Shown: in pieces, positions 15,001 to 28,488 of the stretch
How the letters are laid out: each line of letters starts with the position of its first letter
Numbering within the stretch: position 1 is the stretch's first letter
Origin: Strigamia acuminata
Lineage: Eukaryota; Arthropoda; Chilopoda; Geophilomorpha; Linotaeniidae
Reading direction: 5' to 3'
DNA length: 60,000 nt
Assembly (NCBI GenBank): GCA_949358305.1
Contig: OX442317.1
Location: 13,274,186 to 13,334,185 of the forward strand
The notes under the pieces: generated by a model
Databases searched by the model: none
What the model was told of the DNA's origin: nothing
Seen by the model: the letters and a program-made list of their open reading frames with translations, nothing else
Program-made: the position numbers and the translations under genes

Positions 15001-18000
15001 TGACGTCACAGTTGACTTAGCACAAACACCACAAGACCAATGTCTCTGAATGTTTAGAAATAGTGTTTAAACCTTAGTAGAAGGCTTCAATGTAAGTGTT
15101 AGCAACATCCAAGCAATAATTTGAAAGAATAAACTTTTGATCTCATTTGACATCACAGTTGACTTAGCACAAACACCACAAACCAATGTCTCTGAATGTT
15201 CTGAAATAGTGTATAAACCTTAGTAGAAGGCTTCAATGTAAGTTTTAGCAACATCCAAGCAATGATTTGGGAGAATAGACTTTTGATCTCATCACAGTTG
15301 ACTTAGCACAAACACCACAAGACCAATGTCTCTGAATGTTTAGAAATAGTGTTTAAACCTTAGTAGAAGGCTTCAATGTAAGTGTTAGCAACATCCAAGC
15401 AATAATTTGAAAGAATAAACTTTTGATCTCATTTGACATCACAGTTGACTTAGCACAAACACCACAAACCAATGTCTCTGAATGTTCTGAAATAGTGTTT
15501 AAACCTTAGTAGAAGGCTTCAATGTAAGTTTTAGCAACATCCAAGCAATGATTTGGGAGAATAGACTTTTGATCTCATCACAGTTGACTTAGCACAAACA
15601 TCACAAGACCAATGTCTCTGAATGTTTTGAAATAGTGTTTAAACCTTAGTAGAAAGCTATAATGTAAGTTTTAGCAACATCCAAGAAATGATTTGGGAAA
15701 ATAGACTTTTGATCTCATCACAGTTGACTTAGCACAAACACCACAAGACCAATGTCTCTAAATGTTCTGAAATAGTGTTTAAACCTTAGTAGACGGCTTC
15801 AATGTAAGTTTTAGCAACATCCAAGCAATGATTTGGGAGAATAGACTTTTGATCTCATCACAGTTGACTTAGCACAAACACCACAAGACCAATGTCTCTG
15901 AATGTTTAGAAATAGTGTTTAAACCTTAGTAGAAGGCTTCAATGTAAGTGTTAGCAACATCCAAGCAATAATTTGAAAGAATAAACTTTTGATCTCATTT
16001 GACATCACAGTTGACTTAGCACAAACACCACAAGACCAATGTCTCTGAATGTTCTGAAATAGTGTTTAAACTTTAGTAGAAAGCTTTAATGTAAGTTTTA
16101 GCAACATCCAAGCAATGATTTGAAAGAATAAACTTTTGATCTCATTTGACATCACAGTTAACTTAGCACAAACATCACAAGACCAATGTCTCTGAATGTT
16201 CTGAAATAGTGTTTAAACCTTAGTAGAAGACTTCAATGTAAGTTTTAGCAACATCCAAGCAATGATTTGGAAGAATAAACTTTTGATCCCATTTGACATC
16301 ACAGTTGACTTAGCACAAACATCACAAGACCAATGTTTCTGAATGTTCTGAAATAGTGTTTAAACCTTAGTAGAAAGCTTCAATGTAAGTTTTAGCAACA
16401 TCCAAGCAATAATTTGAAAGAATAAACTTTTGATCTCATTTGACGTCACAGTTGACTTAGCACAAACATCACAAGACCAATGTTTCTGAATGTTCTGAAA
16501 TAGTGTTTAAACCTTAGTAGAAAGCTTCAATGTAAGTTTTAGCAACATCCAAGCAATAATTTGAAAGAATAAACTTTTGATCTCATTTGACGTCACAGTT
16601 GACTTAGCACAAACACCACAAGACCAATGTCTCTGAATGTTTAGAAATAGTGTTTAAACCTTAGTAGAAGGCTTCAATGTAAGTGTTAGCAACATCCAAG
16701 CAATAATTTGAAAGAATAAACTTTTGATCTCATTTGACATCACAGTTGACTTAGCACAAACACCACAAACCAATGTCTCTGAATGTTCTGAAATAGTGTT
16801 TAAACCTTAGTAGAAGGCTTCAATGTAAGTTTTAGCAACATCCAAGCAATGATTTGGGAGAATAGACTTTTGATCTCATCACAGTTGACTTAGCACAAAC
16901 ACCACAAGACCAATGTCTCTGAATGTTTAGAAATAGTGTTTAAACCTTAGTAGAAGGCTTCAATGTAAGTGTTAGCAACATCCAAGCAATAATTTGAAAG
17001 AATAAACTTTTAATCTCATTTGACATCACAGTTGACTTAGCACAAACACCACAAACCAATGTCTCTGAATGTTCTGAAATAGTGTTTAAACCTTAGTAGA
17101 AGGCTTCAATGTAAGTTTTAGCAACATCCAAGCAATGATTTGGGAGAATAGACTTTTGATCTCATCACAGTTGACTTAGCACAAACATCACAAGACCAAT
17201 GTCTCTGAATGTTTTGAAATAGTGTTTAAACCTTAGTAGAAAGCTTTAATGTAAGTTTTAGCAACATCCAAGCAATGATTTGGGAGAATAGACTTTTGAT
17301 CTCATCACAGTTGACTTAGCACAAACACCACAAGACCAATGTCTCTGAATGTTTAGAAATAGTGTTTAAACCTTAGTAGAAGGCTTCAATGTAAGTGTTA
17401 GCAACATCCAAGCAATAATTTGAAAGAATAAACTTTTAATCTCATTTGACATCACAGTTGACTTAGCACAAACACCACAAACCAATGTCTCTGAATGTTC
17501 TGAAATAGTGTTTAAACCTTAGTAGAAGGCTTCAATGTAAGTTTTAGCAACATCCAAGCAATGATTTGGGAGAATAGACTTTTGATCTCATCACAGTTGA
17601 CTTAGCACAAACATCACAAGACTAATGTCTCTGAATGTTTTGAAATAGTGTTTAAACCTTAGTAGAAAGCTTTAATGTAAGTTTTAGCAACATCCAAGCA
17701 ATGATTTGGGAGAATAGACTTTTGATCTCATCACAGTTGACTTAGCACAAACATCACAAGACCAATGTCTCTGAATGTTCTGAAATAGTGTTTAAACCTT
17801 AGTAGAAAGCTTTAATGTAAGTTTTAGCAACATCCAAGAAATGATTTGGGAAAATAGACTTTTGATCTCATCACAGTTGACTTAGCACAAACACCACAAG
17901 ACCAATGTCTCTAAATGTTCTGAAATAGTGTTTAAACCTTAGTAGACGGCTTCAATGTAAGTTTTAGCAACATCCAAGCAATGATTTGGGAGAATAGACT

Positions 18001-21000
18001 TTTGATCTCATCACAGTTGACTTAGCACAAACACCACAAGACCAATGTCTCTGAATGTTTAGAAATAGTGTTTAAACCTTAGTAGAAGGCTTCAATGTAA
18101 GTGTTAGCAACATCCAAGCAATAATTTGAAAGAATAAACTTTTGATCTCATTTGACATCACAGTTGACTTAGCACAAACACCACAAGACCAATGTCTCTG
18201 AATGTTCTGAAATAGTGTTTAAACTTTAGTAGAAAGCTTTAATGTAAGTTTTAGCAACATCCAAGCAATGATTTGAAAGAATAAACTTTTGATCTCATTT
18301 GACATCACAGTTGACTTAGCACAAACACCACAAACCAATGTCTCTGAATGTTCTGAAATAGTGTATAAACCTTAGTAGAAGGCTTCAATGTAAGTTTTAG
18401 CAACATCCAAGCAATGATTTGGGAGAATAGACTTTTGATCTCATCACAGTTGACTTAGCACAAACACCACAAGACCAATGTCTCTGAATGTTTAGAAATA
18501 GTGTTTAAACCTTAGTAGAAGGCTTCAATGTAAGTGTTAGCAACATCCAAGCAATAATTTGAAAGAATAAACTTTTGATCTCATTTGACATCACAGTTGA
18601 CTTAGCACAAACACCACAAACCAATGTCTCTGAATGTTCTGAAATAGTGTTTAAACCTTAGTAGAAGGCTTCAATGTAAGTTTTAGCAACATCCAAGCAA
18701 TGATTTGGGAGAATAGACTTTTGATCTCATCACAGTTGACTTAGCACAAACATCACAAGACCAATGTCTCTGAATGTTTTGAAATAGTGTTTAAACCTTA
18801 GTAGAAAGCTATAATGTAAGTTTTAGCAACATCCAAGAAATGATTTGGGAAAATAGACTTTTGATCTCATCACAGTTGACTTAGCACAAACACCACAAGA
18901 CCAATGTCTCTAAATGTTCTGAAATAGTGTTTAAACCTTAGTAGACGGCTTCAATGTAAGTTTTAGCAACATCCAAGCAATGATTTGGGAGAATAGACTT
19001 TTGATCTCATCACAGTTGACTTAGCACAAACACCACAAGACCAATGTCTCTGAATGTTTAGAAATAGTGTTTAAACCTTAGTAGAAGGCTTCAATGTAAG
19101 TGTTAGCAACATCCAAGCAATAATTTGAAAGAATAAACTTTTGATCTCATTTGACATCACAGTTGACTTAGCACAAACACCACAAGACCAATGTCTCTGA
19201 ATGTTCTGAAATAGTGTTTAAACTTTAGTAGAAAGCTTTAATGTAAGTTTTAGCAACATCCAAGCAATGATTTGAAAGAATAAACTTTTGATCTCATTTG
19301 ACATCACAGTTAACTTAGCACAAACATCACAAGACCAATGTCTCTGAATGTTCTGAAATAGTGTTTAAACCTTAGTAGAAGACTTCAATGTAAGTTTTAG
19401 CAACATCCAAGCAATGATTTGGAAGAATAAACTTTTGATCCCATTTGACATCACAGTTGACTTAGCACAAACATCACAAGACCAATGTTTCTGAATGTTC
19501 TGAAATAGTGTTTAAACCTTAGTAGAAAGCTTCAATGTAAGTTTTAGCAACATCCAAGCAATAATTTGAAAGAATAAACTTTTGATCTCATTTGACGTCA
19601 CAGTTGACTTAGCACAAACATCACAAGACCAATGTTTCTGAATGTTCTGAAATAGTGTTTAAACCTTAGTAGAAAGCTTCAATGTAAGTTTTAGCAACAT
19701 CCAAGCAATAATTTGAAAGAATAAACTTTTGATCTCATTTGACGTCACAGTTGACTTAGCACAAACACCACAAGACCAATGTCTCTGAATGTTTAGAAAT
19801 AGTGTTTAAACCTTAGTAGAAGGCTTCAATGTAAGTGTTAGCAACATCCAAGCAATAATTTGAAAGAATAAACTTTTGATCTCATTTGACATCACAGTTG
19901 ACTTAGCACAAACACCACAAACCAATGTCTCTGAATGTTCTGAAATAGTGTTTAAACCTTAGTAGAAGGCTTCAATGTAAGTTTTAGCAACATCCAAGCA
20001 ATGATTTGGGAGAATAGACTTTTGATCTCATCACAGTTGACTTAGCACAAACACCACAAGACCAATGTCTCTGAATGTTTAGAAATAGTGTTTAAACCTT
20101 AGTAGAAGGCTTCAATGTAAGTGTTAGCAACATCCAAGCAATAATTTGAAAGAATAAACTTTTAATCTCATTTGACATCACAGTTGACTTAGCACAAACA
20201 CCACAAACCAATGTCTCTGAATGTTCTGAAATAGTGTTTAAACCTTAGTAGAAGGCTTCAATGTAAGTTTTAGCAACATCCAAGCAATGATTTGGGAGAA
20301 TAGACTTTTGATCTCATCACAGTTGACTTAGCACAAACATCACAAGACCAATGTCTCTGAATGTTTTGAAATAGTGTTTAAACCTTAGTAGAAAGCTTTA
20401 ATGTAAGTTTTAGCAACATCCAAGCAATGATTTGGGAGAATAGACTTTTGATCTCATCACAGTTGACTTAGCACAAACACCACAAGACCAATGTCTCTGA
20501 ATGTTTAGAAATAGTGTTTAAACCTTAGTAGAAGGCTTCAATGTAAGTGTTAGCAACATCCAAGCAATAATTTGAAAGAATAAACTTTTAATCTCATTTG
20601 ACATCACAGTTGACTTAGCACAAACACCACAAACCAATGTCTCTGAATGTTCTGAAATAGTGTTTAAACCTTAGTAGAAGGCTTCAATGTAAGTTTTAGC
20701 AACATCCAAGCAATGATTTGGGAGAATAGACTTTTGATCTCATCACAGTTGACTTAGCACAAACATCACAAGACTAATGTCTCTGAATGTTTTGAAATAG
20801 TGTTTAAACCTTAGTAGAAAGCTTTAATGTAAGTTTTAGCAACATCCAAGCAATGATTTGGGAGAATAGACTTTTGATCTCATCACAGTTGACTTAGCAC
20901 AAACATCACAAGACCAATGTCTCTGAATGTTCTGAAATAGTGTTTAAACCTTAGTAGAAAGCTTTAATGTAAGTTTTAGCAACATCCAAGAAATGATTTG

Positions 21001-24000
21001 GGAAAATAGACTTTTGATCTCATCACAGTTGACTTAGCACAAACACCACAAGACCAATGTCTCTAAATGTTCTGAAATAGTGTTTAAACCTTAGTAGACG
21101 GCTTCAATGTAAGTTTTAGCAACATCCAAGCAATGATTTGGGAGAATAGACTTTTGATCTCATCACAGTTGACTTAGCACAAACACCACAAGACCAATGT
21201 CTCTGAATGTTTAGAAATAGTGTTTAAACCTTAGTAGAAGGCTTCAATGTAAGTGTTAGCAACATCCAAGCAATAATTTGAAAGAATAAACTTTTGATCT
21301 CATTTGACATCACAGTTGACTTAGCACAAACACCACAAGACCAATGTCTCTGAATGTTCTGAAATAGTGTTTAAACTTTAGTAGAAAGCTTTAATGTAAG
21401 TTTTAGCAACATCCAAGCAATGATTTGAAAGAATAAACTTTTGATCTCATTTGACATCACAGTTGACTTAGCACAAACACCACAAACCAATGTCTCTGAA
21501 TGTTCTGAAATAGTGTATAAACCTTAGTAGAAGGCTTCAATGTAAGTTTTAGCAACATCCAAGCAATGATTTGGGAGAATAGACTTTTGATCTCATCACA
21601 GTTGACTTAGCACAAACACCACAAGACCAATGTCTCTGAATGTTTAGAAATAGTGTTTAAACCTTAGTAGAAGGCTTCAATGTAAGTGTTAGCAACATCC
21701 AAGCAATAATTTGAAAGAATAAACTTTTGATCTCATTTGACATCACAGTTGACTTAGCACAAACACCACAAACCAATGTCTCTGAATGTTCTGAAATAGT
21801 GTATAAACCTTAGTAGAAGGCTTCAATGTAAGTTTTAGCAACATCCAAGCAATGATTTGGGAGAATAGACTTTTGATCTCATCACAGTTGACTTAGCACA
21901 AACACCACAAGACCAATGTCTCTGAATGTTTAGAAATAGTGTTTAAACCTTAGTAGAAGGCTTCAATGTAAGTGTTAGCAACATCCAAGCAATAATTTGA
22001 AAGAATAAACTTTTGATCTCATTTGACATCACAGTTGACTTAGCACAAACACCACAAACCAATGTCTCTGAATGTTCTGAAATAGTGTATAAACCTTAGT
22101 AGAAGGCTTCAATGTAAGTTTTAGCAACATCCAAGCAATGATTTGGGAGAATAGACTTTTGATCTCATCACAGTTGACTTAGCACAAACACCACAAGACC
22201 AATGTCTCTGAATGTTTAGAAATAGTGTTTAAACCTTAGTAGAAGGCTTCAATGTAAGTGTTAGCAACATCCAAGCAATAATTTGAAAGAATAAACTTTT
22301 GATCTCATTTGACATCACAGTTGACTTAGCACAAACACCACAAACCAATGTCTCTGAATGTTCTGAAATAGTGTTTAAACCTTAGTAGAAGGCTTCAATG
22401 TAAGTTTTAGCAACATCCAAGCAATGATTTGGGAGAATAGACTTTTGATCTCATCACAGTTGACTTAGCACAAACATCACAAGACCAATGTCTCTGAATG
22501 TTTTGAAATAGTGTTTAAACCTTAGTAGAAAGCTATAATGTAAGTTTTAGCAACATCCAAGAAATGATTTGGGAAAATAGACTTTTGATCTCATCACAGT
22601 TGACTTAGCACAAACACCACAAGACCAATGTCTCTAAATGTTCTGAAATAGTGTTTAAACCTTAGTAGACGGCTTCAATGTAAGTTTTAGCAACATCCAA
22701 GCAATGATTTGGGAGAATAGACTTTTGATCTCATCACAGTTGACTTAGCACAAACACCACAAGACCAATGTCTCTGAATGTTTAGAAATAGTGTTTAAAC
22801 CTTAGTAGAAGGCTTCAATGTAAGTGTTAGCAACATCCAAGCAATAATTTGAAAGAATAAACTTTTGATCTCATTTGACATCACAGTTGACTTAGCACAA
22901 ACACCACAAGACCAATGTCTCTGAATGTTCTGAAATAGTGTTTAAACTTTAGTAGAAAGCTTTAATGTAAGTTTTAGCAACATCCAAGCAATGATTTGAA
23001 AGAATAAACTTTTGATCTCATTTGACATCACAGTTGACTTAGCACAAACATCACAAGACCAATGTCTCTGAATGTTCTGAAATAGTGTTTAAACCTTAGT
23101 AGAAGACTTCAATGTAAGTTTTAGCAACATCCAAGCAATGATTTGGAAGAATAAACTTTTGATCCCATTTGACATCACAGTTGACTTAGCACAAACATCA
23201 CAAGACCAATGTTTCTGAATGTTCTGAAATAGTGTTTAAACCTTAGTAGAAAGCTTCAATGTAAGTTTTAGCAACATCCAAGCAATAATTTGAAAGAATA
23301 AACTTTTGATCTCATTTGACGTCACAGTTGACTTAGCACAAACATCACAAGACCAATGTTTCTGAATGTTCTGAAATAGTGTTTAAACCTTAGTAGAAAG
23401 CTTCAATGTAAGTTTTAGCAACATCCAAGCAATAATTTGAAAGAATAAACTTTTGATCTCATTTGACGTCACAGTTGACTTAGCACAAACACCACAAGAC
23501 CAATGTCTCTGAATGTTTAGAAATAGTGTTTAAACCTTAGTAGAAGGCTTCAATGTAAGTGTTAGCAACATCCAAGCAATAATTTGAAAGAATAAACTTT
23601 TGATCTCATTTGACATCACAGTTGACTTAGCACAAACACCACAAACCAATGTCTCTGAATGTTCTGAAATAGTGTTTAAACCTTAGTAGAAGGCTTCAAT
23701 GTAAGTTTTAGCAACATCCAAGCAATGATTTGGGAGAATAGACTTTTGATCTCATCACAGTTGACTTAGCACAAACACCACAAGACCAATGTCTCTGAAT
23801 GTTTAGAAATAGTGTTTAAACCTTAGTAGAAGGCTTCAATGTAAGTGTTAGCAACATCCAAGCAATAATTTGAAAGAATAAACTTTTAATCTCATTTGAC
23901 ATCACAGTTGACTTAGCACAAACACCACAAACCAATGTCTCTGAATGTTCTGAAATAGTGTTTAAACCTTAGTAGAAGGCTTCAATGTAAGTTTTAGCAA

Positions 24001-27000
24001 CATCCAAGCAATGATTTGGGAGAATAGACTTTTGATCTCATCACAGTTGACTTAGCACAAACATCACAAGACCAATGTCTCTGAATGTTTTGAAATAGTG
24101 TTTAAACCTTAGTAGAAAGCTTTAATGTAAGTTTTAGCAACATCCAAGCAATGATTTGGGAGAATAGACTTTTGATCTCATCACAGTTGACTTAGCACAA
24201 ACACCACAAGACCAATGTCTCTGAATGTTTAGAAATAGTGTTTAAACCTTAGTAGAAGGCTTCAATGTAAGTGTTAGCAACATCCAAGCAATAATTTGAA
24301 AGAATAAACTTTTAATCTCATTTGACATCACAGTTGACTTAGCACAAACACCACAAACCAATGTCTCTGAATGTTCTGAAATAGTGTTTAAACCTTAGTA
24401 GAAGGCTTCAATGTAAGTTTTAGCAACATCCAAGCAATGATTTGGGAGAATAGACTTTTGATCTCATCACAGTTGACTTAGCACAAACATCACAAGACCA
24501 ATGTCTCTGAATGTTTTGAAATAGTGTTTAAACCTTAGTAGAAAGCTTTAATGTAAGTTTTAGCAACATCCAAGCAATGATTTGGGAGAATAGACTTTTG
24601 ATCTCATCACAGTTGACTTAGCACAAACATCACAAGACCAATGTCTCTGAATGTTCTGAAATAGTGTTTAAACCTTAGTAGAAAGCTTTAATGTAAGTTT
24701 TAGCAACATCCAAGAAATGATTTGGGAAAATAGACTTTTGATCTCATCACAGTTGACTTAGCACAAACACCACAAGACCAATGTCTCTAAATGTTCTGAA
24801 ATAGTGTTTAAACCTTAGTAGACGGCTTCAATGTAAGTTTTAGCAACATCCAAGCAATGATTTGGGAGAATAGACTTTTGATCTCATCACAGTTGACTTA
24901 GCACAAACACCACAAGACCAATGTCTCTGAATGTTTAGAAATAGTGTTTAAACCTTAGTAGAAGGCTTCAATGTAAGTGTTAGCAACATCCAAGCAATAA
25001 TTTGAAAGAATAAACTTTTGATCTCATTTGACATCACAGTTGACTTAGCACAAACACCACAAGACCAATGTCTCTGAATGTTCTGAAATAGTGTTTAAAC
25101 TTTAGTAGAAAGCTTTAATGTAAGTTTTAGCAACATCCAAGCAATGATTTGGAAGAATAAACTTTTGATCCCATTTGACATCACAGTTGACTTAGCACAA
25201 ACACCACAAGACCAATGTCTCTGAATGTTTAGAAATAGTGTTTAAACCTTAGTAGAAGGCTTCAATGTAAGTGTTAGCAACATCCAAGCAATAATTTGAA
25301 AGAATAAACTTTTGATCTCATTTGACATCACAGTTGACTTAGCACAAACACCACAAACCAATGTCTCTGAATGTTCTGAAATAGTGTTTAAACCTTAGTA
25401 GAAGGCTTCAATGTAAGTTTTAGCAACATCCAAGCAATGATTTGGGAGAATAGACTTTTGATCTCATCACAGTTGACTTAGCACAAACACCACAAGACCA
25501 ATGTCTCTGAATGTTTAGAAATAGTGTTTAAACCTTAGTAGAAGGCTTCAATGTAAGTGTTAGCAACATCCAAGCAATAATTTGAAAGAATAAACTTTTG
25601 ATCTCATTTGACATCACAGTTGACTTAGCACAAACACCACAAAACAATGTCTCTGAATGTTCTGAAATAGTGTTTAAACCTTAGTAGAAGGCTTCAATGT
25701 AAGTTTTAGCAACATCCAAGCAATGATTTGGGAGAATAGACTTTTGATCTCATCACAGTTGACTTAGCACAAACATCACAAGACCAATGTCTCTGAATGT
25801 TTTGAAATAGTGTTTAAACCTTAGTAAAAAGCTTTAATGTAAGTTTTAGCAACATCCAAGCAATGATTTGGGAGAATAGACTTTTGATCTCATCACAGTT
25901 GACTTAGCACAAACACCACAAGACCAATGTCTCTGAATGTTTAGAAATAGTGTTTAAACCTTAGTAGAAGGCTTCAATGTAAGTGTTAGCAACATCCAAG
26001 CAATAATTTGAAAGAATAAACTTTTGATCTCATTTGACATCACAGTTGACTTAGCACAAACACCACAAGACCAATGTCTCTGAATGTTCTGAAATAGTGT
26101 TTAAACTTTAGTAGAAAGCTTTAATGTAAGTTTTAGCAACATCCAAGCAATGATTTGAAAGAATAAACTTTTGATCTCATTTGACATCACAGTTGACTTA
26201 GCACAAACATCACAAGACCAATGTCTCTGAATGTTCTGAAATAGTGTTTAAACCTTAGTAGAAGGCTTCAATGTAAGTTTTAGCAACATCCAAGCAATGA
26301 TTTGGAAGAATAAACTTTTGATCCCATTTGACATCACAGTTGACTTAGCACAAACACCACAAGACCAATGTCTCTGAATGTTTAGAAATAGTGTTTAAAC
26401 CTTAGTAGAAGGCTTCAATGTAAGTGTTAGCAACATCCAAGCAATAATTTGAAAGAATAAACTTTTGATCTCATTTGACATCACAGTTGACTTAGCACAA
26501 ACACCACAAACCAATGTCTCTGAATGTTCTGAAATAGTGTTTAAACCTTAGTAGAAGGCTTCAATGTAAGTTTTAGCAACATCCAAGCAATGATTTGGGA
26601 GAATAGACTTTTGATCTCATCACAGTTGACTTAGCACAAACACCACAAGACCAATGTCTCTGAATGTTTAGAAATAGTGTTTAAACCTTAGTAGAAGGCT
26701 TCAATGTAAGTGTTAGCAACATCCAAGCAATAATTTGAAAGAATAAACTTTTGATCTCATTTGACATCACAGTTGACTTAGCACAAACACCACAAAACAA
26801 TGTCTCTGAATGTTCTGAAATAATGTTTAAACCTTAGTAGAAGGCTTCAATGTAAGTTTTAGCAACATCCAAGCAATGATTTGGGAGAATAGACTTTTGA
26901 TCTCATCACAGTTGACTTAGCACAAACATCACAAGACCAATGTCTCTGAATGTTTTGAAATAGTGTTTAAACCTTAGTAAAAAGCTTTAATGTAAGTTTT

Positions 27001-28488
27001 AGCAACATCCAAGCAATGATTTGGGAGAATAGACTTTTGATCTCATCACAGTTGACTTAGCACAAACACCACAAGACCAATGTCTCTAAATGTTCTGAAA
27101 TAGTGTTTAAACCTTAGTAGACGGCTTCAATGTAAGTTTTAGCAACATCCAAGCAATGATTTGGGAGAATAGACTTTTGATCTCATCACAGTTGACTTAG
27201 CACAAACACCACAAGACCAATGTCTCTGAATGTTCTGAAATAGTGTTTAAACCTTAGTAGAAGGCTTCAATGTAAGTTTTAGCAACATCCAAGCAATGAT
27301 TTGGAAGAATAAACTTTTGATCCCATTTGACATCACAGTTGACTTAGCACAAACATCACAAGACCAATGTTTCTGAATGTTCTGAAATAGTGTTTAAACC
27401 TTAGTAGAAGGCTTCAATGTAAGTTTTAGCAACATCCAAGCAATGATTTGGAAGAATAAACTTTTGATCCCATTTGACATCACAGTTGACTTAGCACAAA
27501 CACCACAAGACCAATGTGTCTGAATGTTCTGAAATAGTGTTTAAACCTTAGTAGAAGGCTTCAATGTAAGTTTTAGCAACATCCAAGCAATGATTTTGGA
27601 GAATAGACTTTTGATCTCATCACAGTTGACTTAGCACAAACATCACAAGACCAATGTCTCTGAATGTTCTGAAATAGTGTTTAAACCTTAGTAGAAAGCT
27701 TCAATGTAAGTTTTAGCAACATCCAAGCAATGATTTGGAAGAATAAACTTTTGATCCCATTTGACATCACAGTTGACTTAGCACAAACATCACAAGACCA
27801 ATGTTTCTGAATGTTCTGAAATAGTGTTTAAACCTTAGTAGAAAGCTTCAATGTAAGTTTTAGCAACATCCAAGCAATAATTTGAAAGAATAAACTTTTG
27901 ATCTCATTTGACGTCACAGTTGACTTAGCACAAACACCACAAGACCAATGTCTCTGAATGTTTAGAAATAGTGTTTAAACCTTAGTAGAAGGCTTCAATG
28001 TAAGTGTTAGCAACATCCAAGCAATAATTTGAAATAATAAACTTTTGATCTCATTTGACATCACAGTTGACTTAGCACAAACACCACAAACCAATGTCTC
28101 TGAATGTTCTGAAATAGTGTTTAAACCTTAGTAGAAGGCTTCAATGTAAGTTTTAGCAACATCCAAGCAATGATTTGGGAGAATAGACTTTTGATCTCAT
28201 CACAGTTGACTTAGCACAAACATCACAAGACCAATGTCTCTGAATGTTTTGAAATAGTGTTTAAACCTTAGTAGAAAGCTTTAATGTAAGTTTTAGCAAC
28301 ATCCAAGCAATGATTTGGGAGAATAGACTTTTGATCTCATCACAGTTGACTTAGCACAAACATCACAAGACCAATGTCTCTGAATGTTCTGAAATAGTGT
28401 TTAAACCTTAGTAGAAAGCTTTAATGTAAGTTTTAGCAACATCCAAGAAATGATTTGGGAAAATAGACTTTTGATCTCATCACAGTTG
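1..28488. repeat. Large satellite DNA array (140/147-bp monomers with higher-order repeats)
   Basis: Head-to-tail copies of an AT-rich monomer fill the first 28.5 kb and run off the left edge. The phase marker TTGACTTAGCAC recurs at 11, 150, 290, 437 and 584, giving two monomer lengths. The short form is about 140 bp. The long form is about 147 bp, with an extra TTTGAC-like block before CACAGTTG. At about 144 bp on average there are roughly 195-200 copies. Almost every monomer contains the palindrome GTTTAAAC, and many long monomers contain TGACGTCA. Shared rare variants show higher-order units of 1456, 1733 and 3152 bp and a 286-bp dimer present three times near 21515-22087. I see no open frame, interruption or inserted element. 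The right edge is abrupt, inside CACAGTTG at 28488. This is ordinary satellite behaviour, and a centromeric role cannot be judged from sequence. Confidence 0.97.

Noticed and set aside
1-28488. CRISPR-like regular repeats
   Set aside because: Whole monomers repeat end to end with no unique spacers; it is eukaryotic satellite.
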